NCBI RefSeq assembly: GCF_024679245.1
Contig: NC_090195.1
Coordinates: 11,377,874-11,441,873, forward strand
Reading direction: 5' to 3'
Source: Pseudorasbora parva
Lineage: Eukaryota > Chordata > Actinopteri > Cypriniformes > Gobionidae
DNA: 64,000 nt
The first letter of the stretch is position 1; each line of letters begins with the position of its first letter. The notes under the pieces were generated by a model, which made no database searches, was not told the origin of the DNA, and saw nothing but the letters and a program-made list of their open reading frames with translations. Of this stretch, positions 1-30,105 are shown one piece after another. Made by a program: the position numbers and the translations under genes.

Positions 1-194
1 TTTGGTGCTCAAAAAAATATTTATTATTATTATCAATGTTGACAACTTGTGTACATTTTTTTGTGGAAACCATGATAGTTTTTTTCAGTCACTTTTGATC
101 AAATTAATTCATCTTTGCTGAATAGAATAAAAGTATTAATTTCTTCTTTTTTTATCTTAATGACCTCAAACATTTGGGTATATTAAATTCAGTT

Positions 195-300
195 CACATT
201 TATTTGTATAGCACTTTTCACTATACATTATTGTTCAAAGCAGCTTTACAGGAAATGCATGAGGAATGCATGACAATATATAGACATTTTGACAGTGGTG
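195..300. repeat. Dispersed fish repeat, 'TATAGCACTTTTCA' type
   Basis: The text around 205-260 (TTTGTATAGCACTTTTCAC, then CAAAGCAGCTTTACAGG) matches a repeat I recognise from many cyprinid introns. It lies in a stag1 intron just upstream of the first exon seen. Ends are not defined. Confidence 0.45.
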
Positions 301-386
301 CAGGTTGATTCAGAGTTGTACATCTTTTGTCTAATATTTCACAAATAACAAACTGTACTGGTGTGCTGTATTCATTTGAATCACAG

Positions 387-15971
<15,585 letters not shown>

Positions 15972-17015
15972 GATGCAGATTTCAGCCTCTATGGGTGATC
16001 ACAACCAGCAACCAACAAGAATCACATCTTAAACGTTTATTTAGTTTTTTAATAGCAGTTCCACACAACTGTACGCAAGCATGTGAGCTTCCTCTCTTAG
16101 TTTTGTGGTTGGCCATAATCCCATTGTGAGCCTTTCCTGTCAGTCAGCATTTCCTCAGTTCATAAGGACCAAGAGAGCCTGTATAAGCTGTAACCTGCTG
16201 GTCTTACAATGGTGTTACGATTTCAGCAACATCGCAGCAGTGTCAGTTCCTATTTTTCATATCATCCATTGATTTCTTAGAGCAAATGTGGTTTAATCAG
16301 ACATTAATCGGACAGACATTTTGTTACGCCACTGCTTTCTAGCTATTTTAAGACTATCGCCCGTTCATGTTCTGGTTTTGTCCAGGGTGAAATTTAGAAA
16401 GGAACATGTTAGGGTCGTGATCATTTTCTTTTCAAGTCTGTCCAAAAGTATTATTGGCCTTAAAAATGTATTATTGCTTGAATTTGGTGTTAGATTACTT
16501 GATTTACCAGATTAATAATAGCAAAGCCCATGTTTGTTCAGAACAAGTCTTTAAAATTGAAATTGTTCAAATATATGAGGATATTCGAGGAGGAAGTACA
16601 CCGAAGTATTCATTACTTCAGACACTGGTTATGTGTTTTATACAAACCTTTTGTTGAAGAGCTTGTTTCTTCCTATTTTAAAGACATGTTTACCTCCTCT
16701 GTTTAGAGTCTGCTCAGTGATTTACCTTTTTTACTGTGCGTTTGTGGAAACATTGTAGCTTTCACACAATACTGTATTGCTGTGAACATTTATTGATCGT
16801 TTATTGGGCTTTTAGGTCCTTCTGAATATCCACAGAGCAGGTTTTGATAAGACCTGTGTGGTATTGATGAGTGATGTCAGAACCCTTGTTTAGACCGGTG
16901 CTTTTAGATACAGACTCCGATCAAACAGTGGGATTGTCATTTATTTTAACCTTTTCACTGTTAAAACTTTGCTTTTTTTAAAAACAAAAAAAAACAAAAA
17001 ACATGTTTAAATAAA
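15972..17015 (+). other. stag1: stag1 3' UTR (inferred) with poly(A) signal
   Basis: After the TGA at 15969-15971 there is about 1 kb without recognisable repeats or coding content. It ends in an A/T-rich tract with AATAAA at 17010-17015. This is the first convincing AATAAA in a good position after the stop. No cleavage site can be read directly. Confidence 0.55.
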
Positions 17016-17326
17016 AGTATTTAAAAGTATTTTGTGAAACCTACCGAATTCCTGTTTAATACACATTAATTGTTGGTACATAGATTTGTTTTGAATTTTC
17101 TTAATCTGACACTAAGATTCTGTGAGACATGTCTACATAAAAATAACGTTTTCTTTAAGCTCCTCGAAACATGGAGACATTTTAGAGACATAGGAAGGGT
17201 TGTAAGGATTGTGTCAACAAACATTGGTTTTATTGGGAAACGGGCTTCCAGCCAACATAACTAAACTATGAGGCAGTTTCTAGATGGAGATTTTACTGGT
17301 TTTCAGTGCAACACTACACTGCATTT

Positions 17327-18020
17327 TAGGGCTGTGCAATATATCGAAATATCGCAAATGTACATATCGCAATATGCATATCGCAACGGCATGCAATATC
17401 TGAATGATTTTAATAGGCTGCTTCTTCAACATTGTGAAAATTGTACGTTTTAGGTCGGCTTATAACAGAGAATAGACTGGGCACATGACTGTTACTTATG
17501 TGACTTGCTTGATGTTAAAAAGAGTTATAACAACTCCCTTCAGTCTTTCGCAGTCTGACACACACACACACACACCGAATGCGCACAAGTTGTCGCTCTG
17601 AAAGCGCGTGATCCCTTCAGTTCTGTTTAGTTTCTTGTTACACACTTAAAACTGTCAACACAAACAGTTATGTCAAAATGGCTGTCTTGAGGAGTATTCA
17701 TGTAAACTTAGTTGGTTATGCTTTAAGTGTACTATATCAGAAAGAAGCCGAATGCATGTCAGCAGGATTCGTGCATTAGCTCTTAAAGTGACAGGAGGCT
17801 AGTACAGTAAATCTGCCGCTGTCTGTCAAACAACAGAAGAACAAGAGAAAATGCTTGTCCCAGAAAGAATGTGAAACACATAAATATCATTCTGTTTTTA
17901 AATACTTTTAAAAATATTATTTAAATAGATTTTACACACTAATAGCAATAGCGTATCGAATAACGCATTATTTAACAAGATATCGCATATCGCATTTGTC
18001 TTCAATATCGCACAGCCCTA
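17327..18020. mobile_element. hAT-like MITE with 'TATCGCA' repeats
   Basis: TAGGGCTGTGCAATATATCG at the left is mirrored by CAATATCGCACAGCCCTA at the right, with repeated ATATCGCA near both ends. No clean target duplication is visible. Length about 694 bp, non-coding. Confidence 0.6.
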
Positions 18021-18959
18021 CTTAATAAAGGTGCACTGTGTAACTTTTTTTATTTAAAACATTTACAAAATGTATATAATAAGTGAGTACATTAAGAATT
18101 CATCTTCCACACTGTTTTTTGTCTTATGACTCACCTTGGTACACCTATAATATACACCTATAACAAGTGTTTATAGTGGCAGGACACCACCCACTGTGGA
18201 GAATTCCAGATATAAACCGAGAGAAGTAGCTCTGGCTACAAAGTTATTCCGCAAGACGCATGTGGGGTTTTTTAACTGCTAGAGTGCCAAAAATTATCTT
18301 TAAGTTACTTATAAAGGTATGGTAGAACATTTCAGAGCGGCTAGAAATAGAGTGGTGTAGGTAATGCATCCCTTTGCAGGCCAAAACACGGAAGCGAGTT
18401 TGCATTTTTGCATTTTTGGTTTCCTCGTTTTTTTAATAGGATTTTGAATAGGTTTTTTGAATAGGATTTTTTTTTAATGGCTGAAACAAGGTCTGTGGTG
18501 AACACAAGCTCAAGACACGTTCACGTTTTATTCTGCAATAAAATACATCAGTATTACCCCACTCATGATTATTTTTTTTTTTTTAAAGATGTGATGTGTC
18601 TTGATAAAGGCGGTTGTTAACAAAGTGCTAAATGGAACTACATAGGCTGTCGAGATAAATGTCATCACGCCGAACAGGTAAACTCAGTCCACTTTTACAG
18701 CCTCATTATGTGCCGTTATAAACAAGTCTGACTCAAACGTTCCAGGAAAAAATGTTTCGAGATCACTTTAATTTGTCGAAAGTTTAGTGATAGTGTTGTT
18801 AGGTACACAGCCTACTTTCAGCTTTTTAATTCTGGTTGACTGCATTTAGACTTCAAAATTCATAAAAGTTGTGTTCATCTGTGATAATTATCTTGATGGA
18901 CAAAACATGTAAGTATCATAAACTTGTGTTGATCACCGAGCTTGTTTTGTGATAATCCA

Positions 18960-19379
18960 AAAGCCAATGGGAAAATCCTATTTTCTTGAGTTTTTCTCAA
19001 GGTAACCAGCCCGAGGTAACTACTGGTTGGCCTACAAAGTGACGTCATACCTATACCGCTCTTTCCTGCCAAAACATGCCCCCTCAGCCGGGACTGAGTG
19101 GCAGAAGAGCTGCTGCATGACTGGATTTAATAGAGTAAAACAAACGGTTATCAGTTTAAATTAAAGGTTGAACTTGATATAGTGTTCCTGACAACTTACC
19201 AAAGATCCAGTGATCCAAGGATAATGACATACAGTCAGGAATTATGTTTTCCTGACATTTATATGAGCAGTCATTACGATTTTGAGAGGTAATCCTGCAT
19301 GTAAATGTGGATATGGGCCTATGTATTGAAGTGTGTATGTTGCCGCTTAATGGAAAACAAAAGTTTTATTCAAATTCTG

Positions 19380-19450
<71 letters not shown>

Positions 19451-19680
19451 ATTAATAGTTTGTTTTATTTTACATAGACAATGTGCTAAGAGCGCTACCT
19501 TTATAATCACTAAAATCTGTCACTCATTCACTGAACGTGATCTCACAAAGTTATATTAATAAGATTCATTGTCGTCCACTTCACTGATTTACATAATTTC
19601 TACACTTTGTTAGAGAGGATTTGTGTGCGTGCAGAACTTTTGCTAACTATTTTTCACTAATAATATGCTATTACAAACAG
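18960..19680. repeat. 'Repeat A', copy 2
   Basis: Homologous, in the same orientation, to 9934-12200. Shared blocks include CCCCCTCAGCCGGGACTGAG at about 19079, AAAGATCCAGTGATCC, CTTTATAATCACTAAAA and CTAATAATATGCTATTA. A (TA)n-(GA)n run interrupts it at 19379-19447. The stretch 18021-18960 to its left holds no gene that I can see. Confidence 0.55.
19379..19447. repeat. (TA)n-(GA)n microsatellite
   Basis: About 24 bp of TA followed by about 44 bp of GA, the same compound arrangement as at 15265-15353. Confidence 0.95.
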
Positions 19681-19806
19681 TGTTAGGAAAGTTACTTTAA
19701 AAAGTAATGCTTTACAATATTGCGTTACTCCCTTTAAAAGTAACTAATTGTGTTAGTTACTTTTTAATAAAGGTAGTTACATTACTTTTGCGTTACTTTT
19801 TTGGCT
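19678..19806. mobile_element. Fragment of CAGTGTTRGGAAAGTTAC hAT-like element
   Basis: It begins CAGTGTTAGGAAAGTTACTT and continues with AGTTACTTTT repeats typical of this fish element. It breaks off where the Tc1-like element starts. A related element sits at 62109-63812. Confidence 0.5.
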
Positions 19807-20170
19807 AGGCTTGTTTGTTTGTTTGTTTATATATATACTCACATAGAGGATTATTAGGAACACCTGTTCAATTTCTCCTTAAAGGGGGGGTGAAACACTC
19901 AGTTTCAGTCAGTGTCATGTCAATCTTGAGTACCTATAGAGTAGCATTGCATCCTGCATATCTCCGAAAAGTCTTTATTTTTTTTATAATTATATAAGAA
20001 AGATGCACTGTTCCGAGTCTTTCCGAAAAAAGCCGAGCGGGTGGGGGCGTATCGTGTGAGCGGAGCTAAATAATGACGTGTGCTCGCTGCTGCTATTGTG
20101 TTGAGTCGAGTGCATCGTAAAGCTGTGTCATCCCTAACAGCGGGAAAAAAACTTTATTCAAAATAAAAAT

Positions 20171-20280
20171 ATGGCTTTTAATCAGATACAGCCATACATC
20201 TATGATCCGGAATCAGACCCAGAGGCTGCAGTTGAACAGGAGCAGCAGCAAAAACGACTAGAGCAGGACGTCTCTATGTG
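20171..20280 (+). CDS. Conserved first-exon ORF of Kolobok-like element (left gene), copy 1
   Basis: It encodes 36 residues: MAFNQIQPYIYDPESDPE, then AAVEQEQQQKRLEQDVSMW, an acidic and glutamine-rich stretch. The same 110-nt exon occurs in copy 2 (46574-46683, minus) with only a few changes, which suggests protein-level constraint in the parent. In copy 2 it ends in the strong donor GTAAGTTAC. Here five bases of that site are missing (GTACAAG), so splicing is probably lost. The product is unknown; the N-terminus loosely recalls IQPY-PE starts of uncharacterised fish proteins. Confidence 0.5.
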
Positions 20281-20734
20281 GTACAAGTTATACACTAACT
20301 ATATAATATGCTTAGCGGCTTGTGTTATTTACATATTTATACTTGAATTATATCGTCGTATTTTTGTCTTTGAAGGTGTACATGTGGGAAGTGCAGTTGT
20401 ACACGTGTGTTTACGCGTGGTTTGTGTAGACAGTAAGCGGACTGGTTTTGCACCAGGCTAGTTAGTGTTTACATAGAAAGACACGGAATAGTAGCGCATT
20501 TGAATGAAGAAGCGTGCTTATTTAGTTCAACATATTTCCCCCCTCTTTGTGTATTGTTGTTTGGAGTGCTTTTACAATACACAAACATAAAGTTACACAT
20601 ATAGTGGCCAGCTAAACAAATGTACACGCACTACATATCGCATGCTCCATTGATCAATTAACTATACGTGATCATGTTTGGGCTACTTGATGAGCATAGG
20701 TAGAAACACAGACATTTGAAGCAGTCTCACTCAC

Positions 20735-20986
20735 CGCCTGCGGTTCTAACGTTGGGACTGCTCCATCATTCAGCATTAGGCGATCGGGAAATCCTGTGTC
20801 AAGCTGGGCCTTGTTTATGAAACAGTCGGCACCGAAATGCAGCGAACAGATATAAACATTTGCGCAACTCAGTTGCTGATCCGGAAAAGCAAATTTCATC
20901 CACTGTTGCCTTAACGCGGGGTTTTTGGAGAATCTGTGCAGGACTGTCTTGGTCTGGCAACCAAAAACGCACTTTTTTGGTGACAT
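20735..20986 (-). CDS. THAP-domain exon of Kolobok-like element (right gene), copy 1
   Basis: The 84 codons start MSPKKCVFGCQTKTVLHRF and contain an apparently intact THAP C2CH finger: C6-x3-C10-x36-C47-x2-H50, followed by the F of CSLHF, a central W29 and a later FPDRL. THAP domains are DNA-binding modules used by P-element and Kolobok transposases to recognise their ends. The exon ends in phase 0 at a GTGAGT donor (20734-20733), but no downstream catalytic exon is present. A transcript would encode the DNA-binding domain alone unless spliced to host exons. Confidence 0.7.
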
Positions 20987-22807
20987 TGTTATGTGCACAT
21001 CACCTGTCCAGCATCCTACAAGCCTGCGCTTTGATGGGCGTAGCCTGTTACTTTCGCTCTCTCCCTCGCTCTCTCTCACGCGCTTCCGGTAGAACTGTCC
21101 GTAAGGCCCATACAAGGAAATTCCGCCCCCATTAACGTCAAAGGGGACGCATGATCTCAAAAAACTTGCCGAAACTTATGACTAACCGGAAGTAGTATTT
21201 TTGACAAAGAAATACTCCCATCAAACGTCCACCTTAACTTTTGAAACTTTGTCTATGTTTAGTATGGGATTACATGTCTTTAACAGTGTAAAAAGATCAG
21301 TATGCATGAAACAGCATTTCACCCCCCCTTTAATGCAATTATCTAGACAACCAGTCACATGGCAGTTGCTTTAATGCATTTAGGGGTGTGTTCCTGGTCA
21401 AGACAATCTCCTGAACTCCAAATTGAATGTCAGAATGGGAAAGAACGGTGATTTAAGCTACTTTGAGCTTGACATAGTTGCCAGATGGTCCGGTCTGAGT
21501 ATTTCACAATCTGCTCAGTTACTGGGATTTTCACGCACAACCATTTCTAGGGTTTACAAAGAATGGTGTGAAAAGGGAAAAACATCCAGCATGCAGCAGT
21601 CCTGTGGGTGAAAATGTCTTGTTGATGCTAGAGGTCAGAGGAGAATGAGCCGACTGATTCAAGCTGATAGAAGAGCAACTTTGACTGAAATAACCACTCG
21701 TTACAACGAGGTATGCAGCAAAGTATTTGTAAAGCCACAACACACACAACTCTGAGGCAGATGGGCTACAACAGCAGAAGACCCCACCGGGTACCACTTA
21801 TCTCCGCTACAAATAGGGAAAAGAGGATTCAATTTCCACAAGCTCACCAAAATTGGACAGTTGAAGACTGGAAAAATGTTGCCTGGTCTGATGAGTCTCG
21901 ATTTCGGTTGAGACATTCAGATGGTAGAGTCAGAATTTGGCGTAAACAGAATGAGAACATCATGCCTTGTTACCATTGCGCAGGCTGGTGGTGGTGGTGT
22001 AATGGTGTGGGGGATGTTTTCTTGGCACACTTTAGGCCCCTTAGTTCCAATTGGGCATTGTTTAAATGCCACGGCCAACCTGAGCATGGTCAGAAACAAT
22101 GTCCATCCCTTTATGACCACCATGTACCCATCTTATACTCACCATTCCATGTAACCACCATTCTGATGGCTACTTCCAGCTGGATAATGCACCATGTCAC
22201 AAAGCTTGAATCATTTCAAATTGGTTTCCTGAACATGACAATGAGTTCACTGTTCTAAAATGGCCCCCACAGTCACCAGATCTCAACCCAATAGAGCACC
22301 TTTGGGCCGTGTGCATTCCACAAATCTCCATCAACTGCAAGATGCTATCCTATCAATACATTTCTAAAGAATGCTTTCAGCACCTTGTTGAATCAATGTC
22401 ACGTAGAATTAAGGCAGTTCTGAAGGTGAAAGGGGGTCAAACACAGTATTAGTATGGTGTTTCTAATAATACTTTTGTATTATTAGGAACAAATGTAATG
22501 ACCCTTTCACACCAAAAGTTGAAATGTAGATTCAAGCCTGTACAGTAGAGGGCGCAGCTCAAACAAACATTTTAGCTGTGCTGCCATTATGGATATACCA
22601 GAAGAATAGGATGCAGGAGAAAAGTGTTTAACACTATGGTTACGGTTTAACTGAATTATCAAAGGTCAGCAGCAAGTACATTGGTAAATTGAGTAAATAA
22701 AATAAGTAAATAAAAATATTTTTTATTTAACATTTAATTATTAGAGGTTTGCATAGTATTCTGATTATATATATATATATATGTAATCTTATGTGACCTC
22801 TGGATTA

Positions 22808-22914
<107 letters not shown>

Positions 22915-23377
22915 CAATTTTTTAAAAAAATGTATGGGGGAAAAAATTGCCTGCTTACCTTTATAGTATTATGATATTATTCTTGTTTTTACTAGCTTAT
23001 TAATATTATATCATGTAAATATAAAATTAATATAAAAATATTTTAACGTTTAGTTAAAATAGTCTAATGCTGTTGTAAAACATTTGTAATAACCTTTTGA
23101 AGCAGGAGAGTGAAAATATGAAAATATACTGTGCTTATTAAATTGCTTCACGCATTAGATGGCGCTGTTGAAATGAGGTGATATGTTTTCTATGTATAAA
23201 ACGGAGGGATTGATTGATTTTACTGTTTCTGTATAGAACATGTCTGTTTTATTCTGTCATTGTTTTTATGTCCTATCAGCAGTTACGTGCCTTTTACATT
23301 TAATTTTAGTAACGAATTACTGTAATTAAATTTTATTGTCTTAAAATTCAGAGAGAACAATAATTGACTGATATAGG

Positions 23378-23378
<1 letters not shown>

Positions 23379-23458
<80 letters not shown>
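23379..23458. repeat. (TA)n microsatellite
   Basis: 80 bp of pure TA between the stag1-msl2 spacer and the msl2 promoter region. The surrounding 22.5-23.5 kb is A/T-rich with no coding signal. Confidence 0.97.
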
Positions 23459-23462
<4 letters not shown>

Positions 23463-23625
23463 ATTTGTCTGCTATCTGAATAACTGATTATTTGTTATGC
23501 TTTTTTTATTCTGCTTCTGTTTACCATCGGACATCTTTACTCCTCCTGAGGGGCCACGCCCCACATCACATCATAACGTTTATGTAACCAAGGGAACCAG
23601 TCGCCCACACTAGTTTGGGTTCTCT

Positions 23626-23741
23626 TCTCGCGAGTTAAACACAACAGCCTCACAAGCCGGGAAAAGTATCGCGAGATTATCACGGAAGCGTCCCTTTCCC
23701 ACATGCTGCTCTTGGTCGTTCTTGCTTTTGATCTCGCGAGA
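23626..23741. promoter_or_regulatory. Cluster of CGCG (TCTCGCGAGA) promoter elements upstream of msl2
   Basis: Three sites occur within 116 bp: TCTCGCGAG at 23626-23634, ATCGCGAGA ending at 23676, and the full palindrome TCTCGCGAGA at 23732-23741. This motif is established as the CGCG element bound by BANP (and linked earlier to ZBTB33) in vertebrate CpG-island promoters of housekeeping genes. The flanking sequence is locally CpG-rich against an A/T-rich background. The msl2 ATG is about 1 kb downstream, leaving room for a long 5' UTR or an upstream exon. Confidence 0.6.
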
Positions 23742-24736
23742 TGTGAACAGCAGCGCCCCCTCCTTGTTCTAATGCGGAGAGGAAGGGAGGGGAGAAGCCT
23801 TTTCAAATACACATACATTTCAATATCGCTACTGAATATATATCTATACGGTTTTCTCCAAAGAATGATTTGTGCATATGGTGTGGATATTCAATGCGCA
23901 TATGTATCACGCTTAACACTTACGACGCACTCAAACGAAAGGAAAACGGCAGGATAAATCCTAAAAAGAAGCGAAGCGGCCTGTTTTTGTTCCTGAGGCG
24001 CAACTCACAGACATCAAACGGGCACTTAACTCACGGAGCTTTGTTACACCCGACTGGAAATCACTTCGCAAGTAAGCACGGTGAATATCCGGCACCCTAA
24101 CGCACTGAAAGACTGGCTGCACAAAAAGCGGCCTGTTTTCCTTTTTTTTTTTTTTTTTGCAGCGGCAGCGCCATGAAGAGCGACGGACAATAACAAGAGT
24201 GACGGCGCTTGTGTTGCCACTATGATCAGAGGCTGATCACGTATGTGCACGACAAGAATATTTAATAAACACATGGAATAACAAGGACTGCATTCCTCCT
24301 GGATTAGACAAGGAGGCAATCTGTGCTCTGTTTGAATTTGGTGGTAATCGGAGGCCCGGTAGGGCGAAGAGCGCCACCAGTGTGTTGTTGTTGAATTAAA
24401 AAATGATGCTAAAAATTGTGCAAATGCATCGCTGAATGTGTTTTCAATCGGATCAACGTGGATGTGCTTTTATCCGACGACGATGAGGATTTGGCCGTAT
24501 TTCGTGCCGTGGAAGAGGGGCAAACGTTAAGATGGAGTGGTTGTAATGCATGCGATGTAAAGACAAGCATATCTGCTGAAACCTCCCTTGCATTTCACAC
24601 TCGACGGAATTGCACGCGCAGGTTCATCGACATTGATGATACGTGGGCTGCTGGCGGGACTGAAGCCTTGTACTGTCGCTGCTTTTCTTTTTTTTTTCCT
24701 CCCCGAACTGGATCTGTCTAGCACGACACTGCTGAG
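23742..24736 (+). other. msl2: Probable msl2 5' UTR and promoter-proximal region
   Basis: A G/C- and CpG-richer stretch with no recognisable repeat between the CGCG cluster and the msl2 start. It contains a T18-type homopolymer near 24142 and short ORFs (for example 24416-24721) that match nothing I know. The transcription start cannot be placed from sequence alone. Confidence 0.45.
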
Positions 24737-27396
<2,660 letters not shown>

Positions 27397-29006
27397 GTAC
27401 TAGATGATTCTCCTTTAACATCGCCCTGTATTCCAAACCGGCTTGCTTTCAGTGTGGCGGCACTGTACCGAGGGGCTGATGCCAGCAGAGTCAGCGATAA
27501 GGCAGCTACTGTGATTCTGTTCCAGTTCACATTATCAATTAAACTAGTTATTGCTGAAGCTTGTGCCTTTAAATCATTTGTACTATTATTTTTTATTTTC
27601 TTGCACACCTTTAGGAGGAGCTGTGAGACTGGATAATGGAAGTCGAAAGTTTCTTTTGGTAAAGGTCTTTCACTTTTTGTTTCCATTGCAGTACAAGTGA
27701 TCTATAAGGCATGATCTTTGGCAAGATATACCTGACCTCATTATTGTGGGTCACATGTGCATATGTGGAAGATTTTCAGTTTGTAGGTTAGGGGATGAGA
27801 CCTGTTAAATGAATGGTACCCTACAGCATCAGTAGAGAATGGTTGTATTTATAAACAGTTTTTGTACACAGACTTAAGGAATACAATTTAAAAAGTACAT
27901 TTTATGATATATTTTGTAAGTTACATTAACAACATTTGCAGTATTTATTGGGTATCACTTAACATAGATTACGGTCCACCCAGGGCATCAGCTGGATACC
28001 ATTTCTACAGATGCAAGTCACACAGATGCAGTATGTACGGTTTTTCTGTCTAAATTATGTTGTTGTCCTGATTGTGCTAGTTTTTTGCTGTCTCAAACTG
28101 TTATTTTTCCCTTGGGGCATTTAAATACCTGTAATATAAATGTAACATATTTCCACAAAAAAGAAAAATCCTAACATGACTCTTGTTTTTCATTCCAAAA
28201 ATCACTTTTTTTATTCCTTAAGGTGTTTTTATAAATCATTTTGACAAGTTTAGAAAGGTCCATTGAATGATAAATGTATTCATTAGTGTGACTATATCTA
28301 AACATGAATGTGCATGGAATAAGCTCAACACAGCTGTGAAGATGTGATGTTAACAAAGGATGCTGCAAACTATTACAAGAGTGTATTACAATCACAACAA
28401 GATTTTGCAATCAAACATATGTTGTCCATATGTGAGTGCATAATTTAAGGCTGTCCACGAATGAACTACATGTGCGGTCAGCCAGAAGTAACATGAAGGT
28501 GGGTATAGTTTTGAGGAGACATTGTTTTGCAGGTCTACAGCATGTCTTCTTTACTAGTGCAGAAATCACTGATTTATAAGCTTACCATTTTAATAAGGTG
28601 TTTCATTGATATTCCAGCTCAGGAAAAATATTGCTTTGGTTCATTCAGCCATGGTAAACTCCATATATATATTGTTTGCTTTCAACTGGTGTAGCATCTG
28701 ACTACAGTACCTTTGAACCATCTATATTGCACCTGAAACATCAGAGATTAAAAATATAACAGTTAATCGCTCATGTTCCAAAGAACACTAGATGTCTTTA
28801 TAGAGTAATCAAACAAACGGTGGGGTGCAGTGATACATTGGATCTCTGCCCAGTAATTGTATTTGCGAATATTTACCACAAGTGGGCAGAATACAGACAA
28901 ATGAATTGCTATTGTTATAAAATGCTGTACCTCACAAATTTGCATATTCATGACTTCTTTGTTTATGGGAAACGGGTGTAGTAAATCTGATAAAATTTTC
29001 AATAAA
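27397..29006 (+). other. msl2: msl2 3' UTR (inferred)
   Basis: No repeat and no coding exon is seen from the TGA to an AATAAA at 29001-29006, so this 1.6 kb is best read as 3' UTR. Other A/T-rich signals lie nearer the stop, so the true end could be earlier. Confidence 0.45.
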
Positions 29007-29016
29007 ACATTTTATT
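29001..29016. promoter_or_regulatory. Back-to-back poly(A) signals for convergent msl2 and tnfsf10
   Basis: AATAAA (plus, 29001-29006) is followed four bases later by TTTATT (29011-29016), which is AATAAA on the minus strand. The genes converge here, so one short palindromic site could end both transcripts. Inference only. Confidence 0.3.
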
Positions 29017-29390
29017 CATGTTATGATAACAAAAAAAAACTAATTCACTGGGTAAAATGGGTTTGATAAATAAAATAAAAAAATGGCAATAAAAAAACAG
29101 CCCAAATAAAAACTGAATCACTCCGGTGGATAATTGCAAATATTTAGTAGGAAATATTTGCGATATAATAATAATCACCTTATATAAATGACAATATGTA
29201 CTGTATTATACCAATATTTGTAATGTTTGTGTGTGTGACACTGGACCACAAAACAAGGATTTAGAATTGAAAGTAAATAAAGTTGAATAAATAAGCTTTC
29301 CATTTATGTATGGATAGGACAATATTTGTCTGAAAATCTGGAATCTGATGGTGCAAAATAAATCTAAATATTGAGAAAAATCACCTTTAA

Positions 29391-29700
29391 AGGGATAGTT
29401 CACTTTAAAATCTAAATTCCTTTACTCACCCGTAAGTTGTTTCAAACCTGTACGAATTTCTTTCTTCAGCTGAACACAAGGGAAGATATTTTAACCAAAC
29501 AGTTAACTGGAGCCATTGACTTCCATAGTATTTATTTTTCTACTATGGAAGTCAATGGCTCCAGTTAACTGTTTGGTAACTGACATTCTTTAAAATATCT
29601 TTCCTTGTGTTCAGCTGAAGAAAGAAATTTACACAGGTTTGAAACAACTTGAGGGTAAGTAAAGGATGACAGAATTTTTATTTTAAAGTTAACTATCCCT
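29391..29700. mobile_element. Hairpin MITE, AGGGATAGTT family, TTAA-flanked
   Basis: TTAA at 29387-29390 and 29701-29704 flanks ends AGGGATAGTTCACTTTAAAA and AAAGTTAACTATCCCT. The centre is a perfect 37-bp inverted repeat around 29495-29577 with a ten-base loop. Confidence 0.85.
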
Positions 29701-29771
29701 TTAAAGTTGTCCAAATGAAGTCCTTGGCAATGCATATTACTAATAATAATATTTTGTATATATTTATGGTA

Positions 29772-30105
29772 CACTGTAAAAAAAAAAAAAAAAAAAAAAT
29801 TACCTGGTTGCCTTAAAATGTTGAGTTCATTGAAATTAAATATTTGAGTTAATACAATGAACATTTTTCAGAATCGACAAACTTTATTCAAATATTATTC
29901 AAATATTTTGTAAGCATATTGGGTATTTGTGTGTTTTATTTGTGAAGATGCATTAAAACATGCCACATTTTTATGTGGTTCAGATACAATAATATTTTGA
30001 GTTTCTTTTTATTAAACCAAATTCCTTCATTGTATCCACTAAAAATTGTATTTTCAATAAAATAAATTGAACAATATAAACCAACAATATTTTTTTTTAC
30101 AGTGT
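29772..30105. mobile_element. TA-flanked MITE (CACTGTAAAAA ends)
   Basis: The left end CACTGTAAAAAAAA, the right end TTTTTTTTACAGTG, and TA at 29770-29771 and 30106-30107. The TA duplication suggests mobilisation by a Tc1/mariner-type transposase. Confidence 0.65.

Larger units (their letters stand above)
19883..21329. mobile_element. Kolobok-like non-autonomous transposon with THAP exon, copy 1
   Basis: TTAA at 19879-19882 and 21330-21333 flanks inverted ends AGGGGGGGTGAAACACTCAG and, read inwards from the right, AGGGGGGGTGAAATGCTGTT. Length 1447 bp. Inside are two convergent first-exon-like ORFs: plus 20171-20280, and minus 20735-20986 with a THAP zinc finger. Kolobok transposons are known for TTAA duplications and THAP-bearing transposases. 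No catalytic domain is present here, so this is an internally deleted copy. Copy 2 lies at 45794-46953. Confidence 0.8.
19838..22487 (+). mobile_element. Tc1-like transposon, decayed, split by Kolobok-like insertion
   Basis: The left end has GGATTATTAGGAACACC and the right end GGTGTTTCTAATAAT, its inverted partner. Inside, plus-strand pieces of a Tc1 transposase are readable: an HTH start (residues MGKNGDLSYFELDIVARWSG, 21438 on), then [15 protein letters not shown] near 21887 and a GGGGVMVWGMF block near 21983. Stops and frameshifts separate them, so no transposase can be made. The 19883-21329 element sits near its 5' end. Confidence 0.8.

Noticed and set aside
24416..24721. 101-codon ORF directly upstream of the msl2 ATG
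   Set aside because: It ends just before the msl2 start, with no recognisable domain and a poly-T stretch inside; more likely 5' UTR.
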